From Cryptomeria japonica (lineage: Eukaryota; Streptophyta; Pinopsida; Cupressales; Cupressaceae), in assembly GCF_030272615.1 (NCBI RefSeq), contig NC_081407.1:102591897-102655896 (forward strand): a stretch of DNA of 64,000 bases, read 5' to 3'. Shown in pieces: positions 32,876-44,446 of the stretch. A program made the position numbers and the translations under genes. Position 1 is the stretch's first letter; every line of letters begins with the position of its first letter. The notes beneath the pieces were generated by a model. It made no database searches. It was not told where the DNA came from and saw only the letters and a program-made list of their open reading frames with translations.

Positions 32876-34033
32876 ATGGAAAATCTGATGAAGCAACTTG
32901 AAGGAGCTCTTATTGACTATGATACAGAGAAGTTGAAAAATATCAAATTAGAAGATGATTTAAGAGCAGCTCAGGATATCATTCAGGCACTTCAAGAAAA
33001 TCTTACTGTTACAAGAAATAAGAGAAGAGAACTTTGTGAAAAATTGCAAAATGAGAATGATGAAAAGGAATCAATTAATGATATGATAAGCAAGTTGAAA
33101 CAAGAGATCATGACAACAAAAAATGAAACGCAGGATATGACTGTGAGATTTTGCAAAGAGATTGAGGACAGAAAGAAGAATGAAGAAGAATTGACCAGAA
33201 GACTAAGTGATGCAGCAAATGAGAACACAAGACTTAGCTATGAAAATGACATGTTGAAGACAGATCTGATGCATACTCAGAATGACTCGAATGAACTAAT
33301 GAGACAAAAAGAAATCTTGGAAAGGGAATTGGAAACTGCAAATCAACATAAAGAACAATTCAAGAAAAGCTCAGAAGAACTTGGTACCTTATTGAAGAAT
33401 CAAAAACCCAAAGGTGACACTTCTAGAATTGGATTTGAAGTTGGAGAAAGCTCCGGTACTGCAAATACTCAGGATCACAACAAACCGGTAAGACCTCCTA
33501 ATATTTATAAATTCAATGGAAAATGCTTTAACTGTAATAAATATGGTCATAGGGCAAATGAATGTAGATCTAGGAATTTTCAGAATATCAATCCTCCCAC
33601 CGGTCAATGCTCCAAATGCAACAAAGTTGGTCATAACTCTGAAAACTGCAGAATGAATGTAAGGTGTTATGTTTGTGGAAGATTTGGACATTTATCAAAT
33701 CAATGCAGAACACAAACCGGCATAGGTTATGGGAAAGCTATTCAGAAAAATAATGTAACTTGTTATGCATGTAACAAGATTGGGCATATTGCTAAATTTT
33801 GTAGAAGTAAAGGTACACCGGTAGAGAACAAAAGTACTAGCTTGAAAGGTAAAGAAAAGGTTGAAGAGGTTAAGCAAGAATTCTCAAAGCAATGGATTAG
33901 AAAAGCTGATCTAAATATTGGGAATACTCCTCCACCGGTAGAACCAACAAATGCTCCACCGGCAGGACAATGTGATGCTCCACCGGCAGGACAGAGCAGT
34001 GCTCCACTGATAGGAAGCTCTTCATCTAATTGA
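32876..34033 (+). CDS. Element C ORF1: intact coiled-coil protein with four CCHC zinc knuckles
   Basis: The frame opens upstream inside the LTR, but the first sensible start after the primer site is the ATG at 32876 (MENLMKQLEG), giving 385 residues without any stop. Residues 1 to about 180 are a Lys/Glu/Leu/Asn-rich coiled coil. Four zinc knuckles follow: CFNCNKYGHRANEC (near 215), CSKCNKVGHNSENC (245), CYVCGRFGHLSNQC (263) and CYACNKIGHIAKFC (295), all CX2CX4HX4C. A Lys-rich stretch and a Pro/Ala repeat (APPAGQC, APPAGQS) end the protein. The likely role is a gag-like RNA-binding and assembly protein. Four knuckles are more than the one usual in copia or the one or two usual in gypsy gag. 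Elements A and D have diverged homologues with five. Confidence 0.8.
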   Translation: MENLMKQLEGALIDYDTEKLKNIKLEDDLRAAQDIIQALQENLTVTRNKRRELCEKLQNENDEKESINDMISKLKQEIMTTKNETQDMTVRFCKEIEDRKKNEEELTRRLSDAANENTRLSYENDMLKTDLMHTQNDSNELMRQKEILERELETANQHKEQFKKSSEELGTLLKNQKPKGDTSRIGFEVGESSGTANTQDHNKPVRPPNIYKFNGKCFNCNKYGHRANECRSRNFQNINPPTGQCSKCNKVGHNSENCRMNVRCYVCGRFGHLSNQCRTQTGIGYGKAIQKNNVTCYACNKIGHIAKFCRSKGTPVENKSTSLKGKEKVEEVKQEFSKQWIRKADLNIGNTPPPVEPTNAPPAGQCDAPPAGQSSAPLIGSSSSN

Positions 34034-34335
34034 AGAAAATTGTCTTGAGGGTCTGGCAATCTAATGACACATGTGTTATTATTCCCTCGGTTTAAAAAAA
34101 AAAATTGAAAATCACTTATTACAGGCAAATAAAGTTAAGTGAATACATTACCGGCATGCAATTAATGTGGTAGGTAGTGAAAAAGACTTTATAAAATAAG
34201 GTTCTGGCTCCATTTCATTTCACTGTGATTTCAAACATTCAAAGAGCGCAAAGATTTCCGAGCTAAGGCATTTCAAGCAAGAAGCAAGCACACTCCAAGC
34301 AATCATTCATCCAAGACAGAAAAAGGTATTTTATC
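34034..34335 (+). other. Element C intergenic region between ORF1 and ORF2
   Basis: 302 bp non-coding. An A-run occurs at 34097-34105, GCAATTAATGTGG at 34158-34170, a TATA box at 34190-34198, then a pyrimidine/AC-rich leader leading to ORF2. Confidence 0.7.
34190..34198 (+). promoter_or_regulatory. Candidate internal TATA box upstream of ORF2
   Basis: TATAAAATA lies 138 bp before the ORF2 start, in a non-coding gap and followed by a leader-like sequence. It could drive a separate ORF2 transcript. Proposed from sequence only. Confidence 0.4.
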
Positions 34336-37300
34336 ATGGCATCCACCTCTACAATTGAATACATAGCGAACCCTACTATTGTGGAAGTAATTAAAAGACC
34401 TAGGCCCGTATTTCAGTTGGTCCCCAAAATAGAAAAGAAAGATGATACCTTAGGTGCATTCTCTCAAATCCCTAAAGGTGTTGTATATGATGAAGACCCT
34501 AGAATGTATATTCACTGCAATATTGAAGAGCTAGGAGACAAGGAAATCAAAACCATGTACAAAACCGAGATATGTGATGATACCAACAATATCAAAGCTG
34601 AACACAAAATCATTGAAACCCTAGGATTCACAGAAATCCTTAGTATTCCTGAATTTCCTAAGGATGTGATTAGGATAGTGTTAAGTAGAGTTCATGGAGA
34701 ATTTTTTTGGTTAGATGCAATTCATAAGATCACCAAGCAAGTGGTAAAGGTTGTCATAGGGTTACTAGCCACCGGTAAAAGACTAGATAAAAACAAGAAA
34801 GTTTCAAATGATTTATTTATTGACCTAACAGGTGCAACATCTGATAAAAGATCTTTAAGGGTTAATGATGTAAAGGATACAAATGTGAGATACATAAGCA
34901 TGATATTAGGTTACAAAGCCACTCATGCCAATAGACTTAACTCAGTTTCAAGTTTATGCATTAAGAGTGTTTATGACATAATAACCAACAATGCAAAAAT
35001 TGACATCTATGAATGGCTAAAGGATGAACTGATAGACAACCTTGGAAAGATAAAGAAGGATAAGAAAGGAACCTTCAAATTTGGAAATATATTAGTGTGT
35101 CTAATGCTTCATATAACAAAACAAGTTCCCAATATAGGATATAAAGAATTCAGATATGACATACCGGTAGGAAAGCAACTGACAAAACTGTTCAATACCA
35201 TGGGCGAGAATAAGGAAAACAACATTCATGACTTTTTCCAAGCACTAAAGACGAAAATGAAGAAAAGGTCAAGGTTATCTCAAGAAATTGTAGACAAATA
35301 CAAAGATGATATATGCTTTATTATCAAAAAGGATGAAATATGGATGGAAGCAGTCATCCCTAGGACAATCTGGGTAGCAGAAATGGGCTATTAAATAGAT
35401 GATCACATAGTTGAAACTTATGCCAAAGCACTTCTGGAAGCCCCTAATGAACCTAAGGAGGAAGCATTTGGTAGTGCTGAAACAATAGAAAAACAAATAT
35501 AGTCCAAGAAAAGAGTGAAGAAGGTAGAAGCTTTTGTGAGAAAAGGATCCAGACAAGCAAAAGCCATCAAGGAAGATGTATTAAAGAAAATCGGCATAAC
35601 TGAAGATGAGTTGGCAGCCCCACAAACTGAAGCTCATCTATCACTGGTAGGTACTTCTTCAGAAGGAGACATGCCAGCAACCTTCAAAAGAGTTGTTAGG
35701 AAAAGAGATTCCTCACCGGCAACTACTCCTTCACCTAGAAGGACAAGGCAAAAGCAACAAGTTGTGAGATCTCCGGTTAGAAAAGTCACACCTAAAAGGA
35801 AGCTGACTCCTAAGAAAAAGAAAAGGACAAAAACTAACTTAGCACCTCTAGACATTTTGTTAAATGAGATCACAGAGGAAGGAAAACTGAAAAACATAGG
35901 GAAACTTTATGACACCCTATCGGCTGATAAGAAAGGGCAAGTTGAGGAGAGTGTAATACTACACATGGACATGTTTAAAAAGTTTTTGATGGAAGTCATA
36001 AATGAAATTCCTGATGACTTATACAAAAGACTTGAGGCCAGAAGGCAAGGAGTAATTGAACTGGACAAGAAAATAAAAGTAGAAAAACTACTTGTTGTAT
36101 ATCTGGTAAATTCCCCAAAAGAAATTGATGATCTGATAGCTCAGGCCAACCGGACAGTTTTTTCCACGGCACACTGGCATATTTCACTGATGGCAAGTAG
36201 AGTTACAGAGGTTTCAGAGGAAATAGAAGATGGTTGGGACATATTTTTGGTTGAAAAAGAAAAACAAGAAGAATATAGGAATCCCAAGCCTATTAAGGTA
36301 TATCAGAAGGATAAGGACAAAGGGAAAGGGAAAGTTGGTGGACCTCCAAGCATAAAGGTTAAAGATAACCTACCTCCACTTGTAAAAATTGCAATCCTTG
36401 AAAACCAACCGGCAGCTGAAAGCATGGATGCAGAGGATAGCAATACAAATCCCGAAGTCCTATTCACTGTAAATGTTGATACCCAAAAGATCAACATAAT
36501 AGTTGATAAAGACCCAAGTGAAAAATTAGATATGGCCAAAGAGCCTCTAGTAATAGAAAATACAAAGCAACCGACAGCAGATACAAGGAAAAAGATGGAA
36601 TCTAAAGCACAAACAAAGAAACTGACAGAGCTAAAGGCTCTAGAACAGATGCCACCGGTAAGCAATGAAGTAGGAAAACCAGTGCTAAAGGAAATGCAGA
36701 CACAAACTGACCTGCCAGAGGTCAATACAAGCATGGTCACTTCCACCAATACTTAGTTTGTTGGGTCACCATCAAAGTCAACAAATGTGACTGAGGTATT
36801 ACTTGAATCCATCAAGAAAATAACTAAATATAGTTCACAAGCTTACAAAGCAATAGATGATTCAATACCAATTTTGAAAACAATCACTCCTAATTGTAAT
36901 ATAGATAATAAAGATTCTTTAGGACAGTTGGATACACTATGTAAATACATTTCTGGAAATATTGAGCAAATAAAGGTAGAATCTGTAAAGGACATTGTAG
37001 AAAAGGAGAAACATAAATTCTTTGAGGAAGAAATTAAGAAGTGTAAAAGAGATTTTGACACACTTCTATCGGAACTGTGTAGTTTGTTAAAAGAGTACAA
37101 AAACCTGTACAAAGACACATGCAAAACAAACTTCCTGACCATAGATATAGACAAGAAAATAAGCAAGACACAGGAAGAGATAAACAAGCTTGCAGACAAT
37201 TTTGTCAACTCACCGGATTCATTATCTGTTTTTGAAGATAAGTTAGCAAATTTTAAGACAGAATTACTTAAACAGGAGAAAGAGAAAGAGACAATAATAA

Positions 37301-37542
37301 ATAAGGCAAAACACTTGAGATCTAAATTGAGTCCAAGATTGGATTATCTAGCATCTCTACCGAAGGAAATCTCAGAGGCATTAACACCGGGAAGTAAAAC
37401 ACCGGTAGAGCAATTGCAGCATCTCACCAACACTGTGAAGAGAACTGAAACAGCAATAAAAGATAGCAAAAAGTTTATGGATAGTATAAACTTAATTTTG
37501 GGCGATCTTTTTCAGATAATAACTACCCAACTACAAGGTTGA
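34336..37542 (+). pseudogene. Element C ORF2: about 1068-codon protein, one frame with three stops
   Basis: The frame starts MASTSTIEY and runs to the stop after ITTQLQG. Three in-frame nonsense codons interrupt it (35392, 35500, 36754), and there are no frameshifts. The N-terminal part (codons ~110-350) has VLSRVHGEFFWL, KITKQVVKVVIG, LFIDLTGATSD, IDIYEWLKDELI, FKFGNILVCLML, VDKYKDDICF and PRT, shared in order with A and D. Codons ~450-510 are basic and Pro-rich (KKKKRTK), then mixed charge. Codons ~820-1060 form a long coiled coil. No catalytic motif or membrane segment is evident. The N-terminal fold may belong to the 'putative plant transposon protein' domain; an alternative is a descendant of the env-like third ORF of Sirevirus copia elements. 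Function unknown. Confidence 0.75.
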
Positions 37543-37744
37543 GGTTATGGACCAGTATAACTAAAAACTCTACTAACATCTTGACAACCTTTGTCATTGA
37601 TGCCAAAGGGGGAGTAGTAGGATGAGAAAATTCAAAACACAGGGATCATATGCTCAGGGGGAGCCCCTCATTTTTTTGGTAAATTTTTGGTCTACAGATT
37701 TTTGGACATCTTTTTGGAATTTCTCATGAGTGTTGCCATCAATG
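37543..37744 (+). other. Element C 3' untranslated region with internal polypurine copy
   Basis: Non-coding. TTGATGCCAAAGGGGGAGTA lies at about 37598-37617, about 150 bp before the terminal tract, matching the doubled arrangement in B and D. Confidence 0.75.
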
Positions 37745-37758
37745 CCAAAGGGGGAGAT
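37745..37758 (+). promoter_or_regulatory. Element C terminal polypurine tract
   Basis: CCAAAGGGGGAGAT abuts the TGTTGG of the 3' LTR; the same sequence is used by element B. Confidence 0.9.
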
Positions 37759-38568
37759 TGTTGGCATATGGACACTCCAATGAGACATTGTGTGTGATTG
37801 AAGGTTTTGTCATTGATGGCAACCTTGCAATCCTATGGCACCGACAAGAAATTCTACTGGCAAAGCATTATTCAAGCAAGACAGTGCACCGGCATTAGCA
37901 AGACCATTTTACACCGGCACCAGCACCAGCACAGAAGAAAAGATGTATACCAATACAGAGGCCGACATGATTTTTGATATGTAATATTTTGTTTATTATT
38001 ATAAGCCAACTTGGCAAATTGTAAAATGACTCTTGTATATAAAAGAGATCATTGTAGACATTTGAGAGAGTAAGGTAAGCAAGTATAAAGAAAATAACTA
38101 GGCAGACCTAATGTGCGAATTATAGGTCAAAGGTATATGTAAAGAACCGAGCAAGAACCGATACTAAAACTGGCATTGGAGATGCTAATGTAACGTAGTA
38201 CAGATTATTGGATTAGTATAACCCTTATTGTAAGTCAATGTGACTTCTCACTGAGCAATGTGCTCTAGGCAATTGGCCTTCCTGCATGCGCAGGCCCCTA
38301 TTGTAAATAATATTCTCTTATTGGCCAGTAAGTGAATATTGTGGGTCACAAATCCCACCGAGGTTTTTCCCACATTGGGTTTCCTCATTAAACATCTTGT
38401 GTTATGGTGTTCTTTTCATGTGGATGTTTTTGATTCTGTTTATTACATTAATTCTTGCATACCGATACACTGCTACTTTATGTTCTGTATGTTTTAACTT
38501 AAGAAATTCTTACTACCGGTTAGATACTGATTCACCCCCCCCTCTCAGTATCTATGGGAACCCTAACA
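37759..38568 (+). repeat. Element C 3' LTR
   Basis: 810 bp, the same length as the 5' LTR and colinear without gaps. TATATAAAA is at 38036-38044. It is followed by CTAGC, the right target duplication. Confidence 0.95.
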
Positions 38569-38573
38569 CTAGC

Positions 38574-39038
38574 ATCCCCATTTTAGATCTCCAGTCAACA
38601 TATTTATACTCATGCTTTCCTGCCAACACGGAAATTCAAACTTCATGCTCTAGGGTTTTCTTCACTGACCCAATCTATATTAGATCAAATTGAATCTCAT
38701 CTTTGAGATTGATAAACTGAAACAAATCAAATAGCACTGGCATATTTTATTCTTCCAGTACATATTTACTATCTTTAGCAAACTGGATCTTGTTCACAAG
38801 GCATGTTTTTTGTCAATCATACTAAATGATCCAGCTATTTCTTTCTCTGGGTCAAGAAGATGATCAAATGTCCTACTTCGATCAACTCACAAAAAGTCTT
38901 GTCCTTCGAACTACTTTGAGTTGCAATCCTTTGTAATCAAACTGTGATTTCCACAATCTACATTTAATGTCGATCTAGTCGACAACTATTTCGATGATGC
39001 ACTGTTCATTTGCCACTGCATGTTTGCCACCTAGAGAC
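38574..39038 (-). repeat. Solo LTR F, segment 2
   Basis: This continues LTR F after the C insertion and ends at the D insertion. On the minus strand it contains the TATA box TATAAATA (plus-strand 38601-38608), separating U3 from the transcribed R/U5 part. The last five bases GAGAC are the left target duplication of element D. A 98-codon plus-strand frame that starts in C's LTR and ends here is an artefact of the join. Confidence 0.75.
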
Positions 39039-40218
39039 TGTTAGGCACAATATGGAAAGATAATGTACTGAGAGGGGAGGGGTGAATCGGTACTTCAAAA
39101 CTTTTCTTCAACAATAACCTTACTGTTAAGCATAAACTAAATATTGTTGTAACATAATATAATGCTAAAACAAGTAAATAACAATCATACATGATTCACT
39201 CCATAACACATATATTTTGGTTATGCAGAAAATCTTGGTTAGAGAGAAAAAATGCAGTGGGGATGGCACCCACAACTTCACTACTATAATAATAAAGGTT
39301 GCTCAGTTAGAGCTACATGTTTAGCTATTTCTGATAGCTTACCCTATTAGGAGTATCAAGATCTGTTAGATCTACCTTGCTAAAGGATTTTACAACACTT
39401 ATTCTAAATGTTGCACCAAGTTAAAGGCTTTACTATTTATAGACTTTGTTAGAGTCTTTTACCCTGTTAGAGGTTTCTCTTACAACTCAAAATATTACAA
39501 TCAAATTATTTAAAAAATATCTACAACTCTACATCTAGAATGTTATAGCAGATTCTATGTGCTCAAAATGAGATTACCTTGCTTATAGAATACCTCAGTA
39601 ATCCATAGATTAACTCGGTAAACCCTTCTGTTTACTCTGTTCCTTGACTGTTCTCTGAAATCCCTCTCTCGGTGACCTCTGTGTAACTCTGTCAATTGTA
39701 ACAGTCATACCATTCTGTGATTCCTCATGATTCTGCCTTTCACACAAGTTTTGCTTCACACACACATGCACACACTCTTTAATCCTCAATTCATGATGTA
39801 TAAATAGATCTCTTATGTCGGTGATCTGGTTCATGCTTCGATCTTACAAACATGATTTATCGAATGAATAACCATACAAAATATTTCATTGGATAGATGA
39901 CCTCAAGATCATACAAAATCTTTAAGTGCAATTTCCAATGTGATAACGGTTCTTTGTTCCTCGATCTTGTAATATGTTTCCACACATGTGTCCAGGTTCA
40001 ATGAATCTGGTAACACATTTCACTCGGTGTGTGTTCACTTGGTATATCATTTTTGCTACTTGGTAGATAGCTCAGTGCATATTAAGCTCTGAGACTACTT
40101 TCTTCTATAACTGACTACTCTATGCTTACCGACTAAATATTTCGGTAGTAGTAACTGACTAGAGTATATAGAATAACTTTTGAACATAAAACTAATGGCA
40201 ACTTAGTAAGTAGTAAAA
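39039..40218 (-). repeat. Element D 3' LTR
   Basis: About 1180 bp. The plus strand begins TGTTAGGCACAATATGG and ends at the polypurine tract. It has one unit of the 47-bp segment that is doubled in A's 5' LTR. On the minus strand a TATTTATA-type TATA box lies at about 39798-39806. Confidence 0.85.
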
Positions 40219-40233
40219 ATCTCCCCTTTTGAC
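40219..40233 (-). promoter_or_regulatory. Element D terminal polypurine tract
   Basis: On the minus strand this reads GTCAAAAGGGGAGAT directly before the LTR. An internal copy, GTCAAAAAGGGGGAG, lies about 310 bp upstream in element orientation (plus 40528-40542). Confidence 0.8.
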
Positions 40234-40555
40234 ATTAGTTGAGATGTTTGACAAAACTACTTTCAAAAGTCATAACTCAAAAATCTATATACTTACAAAA
40301 TCTGACTAAACTGTCAGTATATACATTTATCAATGAAATTCTATATTGAGATATACTCCCCTTATCAATATATTGTACATAACTCTGATTTTTCATGCTC
40401 GGTGATCAATGTTTTCTACATACTGCTCAGTTCACTGCTCCCCTATCAAATTCAACTGTGCATTTGGATACTCTGCTCGGTATACTCCCCTGTATACTAT
40501 ACTCTTCCTTTGATACTTGTATACTACACTCCCCCTTTTTGACAAACATCAAAAC

Positions 40556-43500
40556 TTAGTTACCATTTGGTGGAGGCAACTGGTCAAAAATGGATTTATA
40601 CTTTGTCCTTGCATCGGTGAGAGTGACAGAGAGTGCATCCTTGACACTGTCCATTAAAGAATTTTGAGCTTGAATGTCAGGTAACAATGAAATTAAACCA
40701 TCTAATGTGCTTCCCTCTTGTGTAGTAGATAAAGAGGTAGCTTGATTGATCTATTCTTGGATGAAGGAGAAGTGTGGAATGAATAAGGTTTGAAGAGTCA
40801 TAATGTCCATCCTTATTTTGTGCTCTTCATTCCTGAGTTCCAATTGTTGAGCCATGAGCTTTTGTAACTTTATATAAAAATGCTGAATAGAATTTGGCTC
40901 AGTGGTCAACTTATTTGAGAGATCGGTAATCTCTTTTTCAATCACTTCTATTTTATTTTTGATATCTTTAACGAATAAAGAGAATGTATAGAGTTTTTGA
41001 AATAAATAAAGAATGTGCTTGAGTTGAGGGGACAACTCAGCAATAAATTTGACAAGTTTTACTTTGCCAATAGCAATTTCTTTCTGTACCTCTTCAATCA
41101 TTTTTGTAGTGAGCTCTTTGTCCTTCAATTTGCTCAAATATTCAGATGCATCTACTCTAGATGTCTCTAGCTGATTGAGGAGTTCATTTGGTTGAGTATG
41201 GATGGCTACATCTTTTGACACTATAGCTTCAGGTAGCATATAAGTTAATAGTGCTTTCACCTTCTGAAGTACTTTGTTTTTCTTTTGTATAGCCATTTGT
41301 TTTTCTTGTTCTACTTTGCCTTTGCATAGTTCACCAAATTCAATGAGTGCTTGCCCTTTTAATTTGGATATGTCTACATTTGGCAACACTATTGGTTTCG
41401 ACAAATCTATCTTGAAACTATACCTTTTCATTTTCTTGTCTTTAGATTTCACCAGTTGAACTAATACAATGGCTTGGGAGGCTTGTTGACCCTCGGTAGG
41501 TTGATCAGTGGAGGCAACACTCTTGTCAATTTCTGGAACCTCTGATGTAGTCGTCAGTGAATCTTTGCTCGGGGTCTCAGTTGTAACATTTTCAATGTTA
41601 GAAGGAGCTTGAGAAGTCTATTCCCTGGTGTCTTGAGGAGTAGCTTCTCCTTCTGTAGACTTGAGATCCTCTATTCCTTGTTCAGTATCTTGAGGGGCCT
41701 CAGTTGAAACTGGGTGAGTGACCGGAGGATAGGGCTGAACCTGTTCCAAAACTGACTCACTGGATACCAGTTTGGCATATGCATTCCCTTCTATCATTTC
41801 TTGTTATTGTGCCTCTGTGTCCATGATATCCTCATCAATTTGTATAGTGTCAGCAGGGTCTTGCTCGGTGATATCAGGATCTAGTTCGGTGACATCAACT
41901 ATTTCCACTTCACCTTGCTCACCAGTACTCTTGATTCAAAAAATGTCCTACCACTTTTCTTTGGTCTCTTGCTCCACTTCAATATAAAGGCCATTCATTA
42001 ATTTCAAGGCTCTTTGCTTGACTAGGAAGTTTGTGTGGTAGTTTTTCAGATGTTCCTTTATCTCATCTACCAGCATGTCAGGAAAGAGATGTACCAAACT
42101 TCTTTCTCTTATCTATTTTTCTGAGTCCATGGCATATTTCCACCTGTTATCAATATGCAAATACAATTCTTTTGGAAGAGAGATAGTTACTTCCAATGGG
42201 ACCAATCAAAATTTTAGAAGTGTACAGATGACAACTTCTTCTATTTATCTCTTTTCAACATCAAATCTGGATTCATACTTAACATATCTGAATGCTCCAA
42301 ATCCACCATATTGTTTCAAATTAGCATAGAAATTATCAGCACTATGTACATCTACCTTTTTACTCTTGACAATCTGAAATTTGTTTGCTTCTTCAGATTC
42401 GGTGTCACTGGACTCTTTAGTCAAAATGAGTCTCTGAGTAGATTTCTTATGAGTTTTTGTTACCTTTGGAACAACAACATTTTTCTGCTTCTTGCTCAGT
42501 GACACTGCAGATGATCTTGTATTAGGTCGCTTTATTGGAGGAGTGGGTGATACATGTGATGTGTCATTTTTCTTCCTCTTCAGAATTTTACCTTTTGGCA
42601 ACTCGGTGCTCAATGTAATAGCAGCCTCTTGGGCTTCAGATTCCTCCTCGATGATGGCTAGAGTGCCCTTGATAGGTGTGGAGGAAGAACCTTCTCCAAA
42701 TTTCTCTGATAATGCCTTGATCATTTTTGTTGCTTTCTTTGTAGCCTTTGGTACTACAATGCTCATCTTAACTTTCTCTTTAACTTCTTCATATGTATTG
42801 TATCTCAGCTCAGTAGCATGCCTAGGTAATGTAAGAAAAGCATCTATCTGTTCTTGTGTGATGTCAAAATCAATCTCATAGCCCATAGGTGGCAAAGATT
42901 GAGTTCTCGGTTCCACAGCATTAACATAGCAGTAGTCGGTGTCTACTTCAAAGCATATGTCATCCTTGTATTTCTCAACTAGCTGGGGTGGAACTCTATA
43001 CCTGTTATGCATCTTCTCTTGAAACTTGCTAAAATAATCATCCATAATATCATTAAAGTTATCACCTAGTCGTTTGATGAAGTCATTGACTTGATGGGTG
43101 ATTGGTCGGTGTAGCTCGCAAACTACTTTACCGATAGCTGGAAAGAACTTCTCAAAATAGAAAAACATGCATACCAGGAGTGATCCAAACTTTAGTGTAT
43201 TAGCCAAGTTGTTCTTCTTGAGCTTCCGTAAGGTGTTTAGATTCTCAAACAGGTTTTTCAACAACACTTCACAAAGATCAATTTTCATTCCCTTTTTCAC
43301 AATTTTATATGCTAAATCAACTGCTACACAGGGTACATTGTTTTCCCTTCCCGATTGGAAGAAACAATAACCTATTACTCTAATGGTAAACTTCAGCTCT
43401 GCATCTATCACATTGTTCAGTTTCAGTCCTTTGCAATCGGATTCAACTCTGGTTAAGGTGATCAATTCCTTTTGTGATATCATTTTTTGAGCTTGGGCAT

Positions 43501-43928
43501 GATGAAAAATAGGGTAACCGATGATTAAATGAATGATTTCCTTGGTGATTTTGAATGGTTTCTCCTCTAACCACATTAAAATCATCATGAACTCTGCTCA
43601 GAACAAACTTGACCCATTGGGGTTTGAAGACACGGGGATAGGTTAGGGCTTCGGTCAATCCCTTGATTTTAATGTGTTCATACTTGCTATCCAATTTCCC
43701 ATCGGTACACAATTCATCATATGTGTCTTTGATTTCAACATGACCTAGTTCCTCAAAATGACATTTGATGAAGAATCTGACATCCTCAACTCGTAAAACT
43801 CTATCCAGAATGAGTGAAAATGCAGTTTTGTCATTGGATTCAGATGCTACTTTGGGAGTTAGAGGGTACTTCAGTGAGGGCTTTTCAATGTTCTTAACAA
43901 CAACGAGCTTCTAGACCTTACGTGCCAT
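40556..43928 (-). pseudogene. Element D ORF2: about 1124 codons, one frameshift and several stops
   Basis: It starts MARKV at 43928 and ends at 40556. A one-base frameshift near 43578 (within LSRVHDDF) and stops near 43913, 42242 and between 42130 and 41620 inactivate it. The longest open part (43588-42245) holds KITKEIIHLI, DLAYKIVKKGMKIDLCEVLL, TLKFGSLLVCMFFYFEKFF, VEKYKDDICFEV and VEPRTQSLPPMGYE, the same motif series as in A and C. The middle is Lys/Ser/Thr-rich, then Glu/Thr/Pro-rich. The C-terminal 240 residues (41452-40751) are a coiled coil whose KIEVIEKEITDLSNKL parallels KISKTQEEINKLADNF in C. No enzyme motif is seen; function unknown. Confidence 0.75.
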
Positions 43929-44446
43929 TGCAAATTTTGGATAAATACTAACAAAATATCCTTAGGGTTTGAAAACTTTCAAATGACAGACGCTTTCCTT
44001 CTTACCAAATATTCACAACTGATATGATCAGTAAACTAGCTTGACAATGCAGTTTGATTGATGTAAATACCTTGAATTTCACTTCGCAGGAGGTTTGATC
44101 GCCTTTGAATTGCTTGCTCTGCTCTCTTTAAAACTTGGTAAGTGTAAAATGACCACACAAAGTGCTTTAAGTACACAATATACCTTATCGGGCTCCGTGC
44201 AGGTTAGGTCAAAAACATCAAATGCACTCGGTTCCACTAAACCAATTTACCTTACTTTTTGTGCTTTTATCGAGTAGCCAGACATCCTGTATTTATCGAC
44301 CAAACAGGCTTTTCAAAAAACTTGATAAAATTTCAAATTTCCTAATGCATCTTTAGCTATGCAGATTTTGAATTAAGTACATGACAAAATAAGAACTGTT
44401 AAGATTTAACCTTTGAGAGAATGCAGTCCCTTCATACCTTTACCGA
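43929..44446 (-). other. Element D intergenic region between ORF2 and ORF1
   Basis: About 520 bp non-coding, colinear with 21633-22127 of element A (for example the complement of GGGCTCCGTGCAGGTTAGGT near 44189 matches A near 21860). Confidence 0.7.

Larger units (their letters stand above)
31995..38568 (+). mobile_element. Element C: complete pol-less two-ORF LTR retroelement
   Basis: Two 810-bp LTRs (31995-32804, 37759-38568), each TGTTGGCATATGG...CCCTAACA, are flanked by CTAGC (31990-31994 and 38569-38573). The primer site, ORF1, a 300-bp intergenic region with a TATA box, ORF2, a doubled polypurine tract and the 3' LTR follow in order. Hand comparison shows roughly 40 differences between the LTRs, mostly transitions, so it is old but well preserved. 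Nothing in the 5-kb interior resembles protease, integrase, reverse transcriptase or RNase H. It must have been mobilised in trans; element B-like copia machinery is the obvious candidate. Confidence 0.9.

Noticed and set aside
35634-36749. Several minus-strand open frames of 66-148 codons with Phe/Ser/Leu-rich translations
   Set aside because: All are antisense to C ORF2, whose Lys/Glu-rich coiled-coil coding strand automatically yields such complements.
38397-38693. 98-codon frame
   Set aside because: Runs from C's 3' LTR through the target duplication into LTR F; a junction artefact.
42492-42881. 129-codon plus-strand frame
   Set aside because: Antisense to D ORF2.
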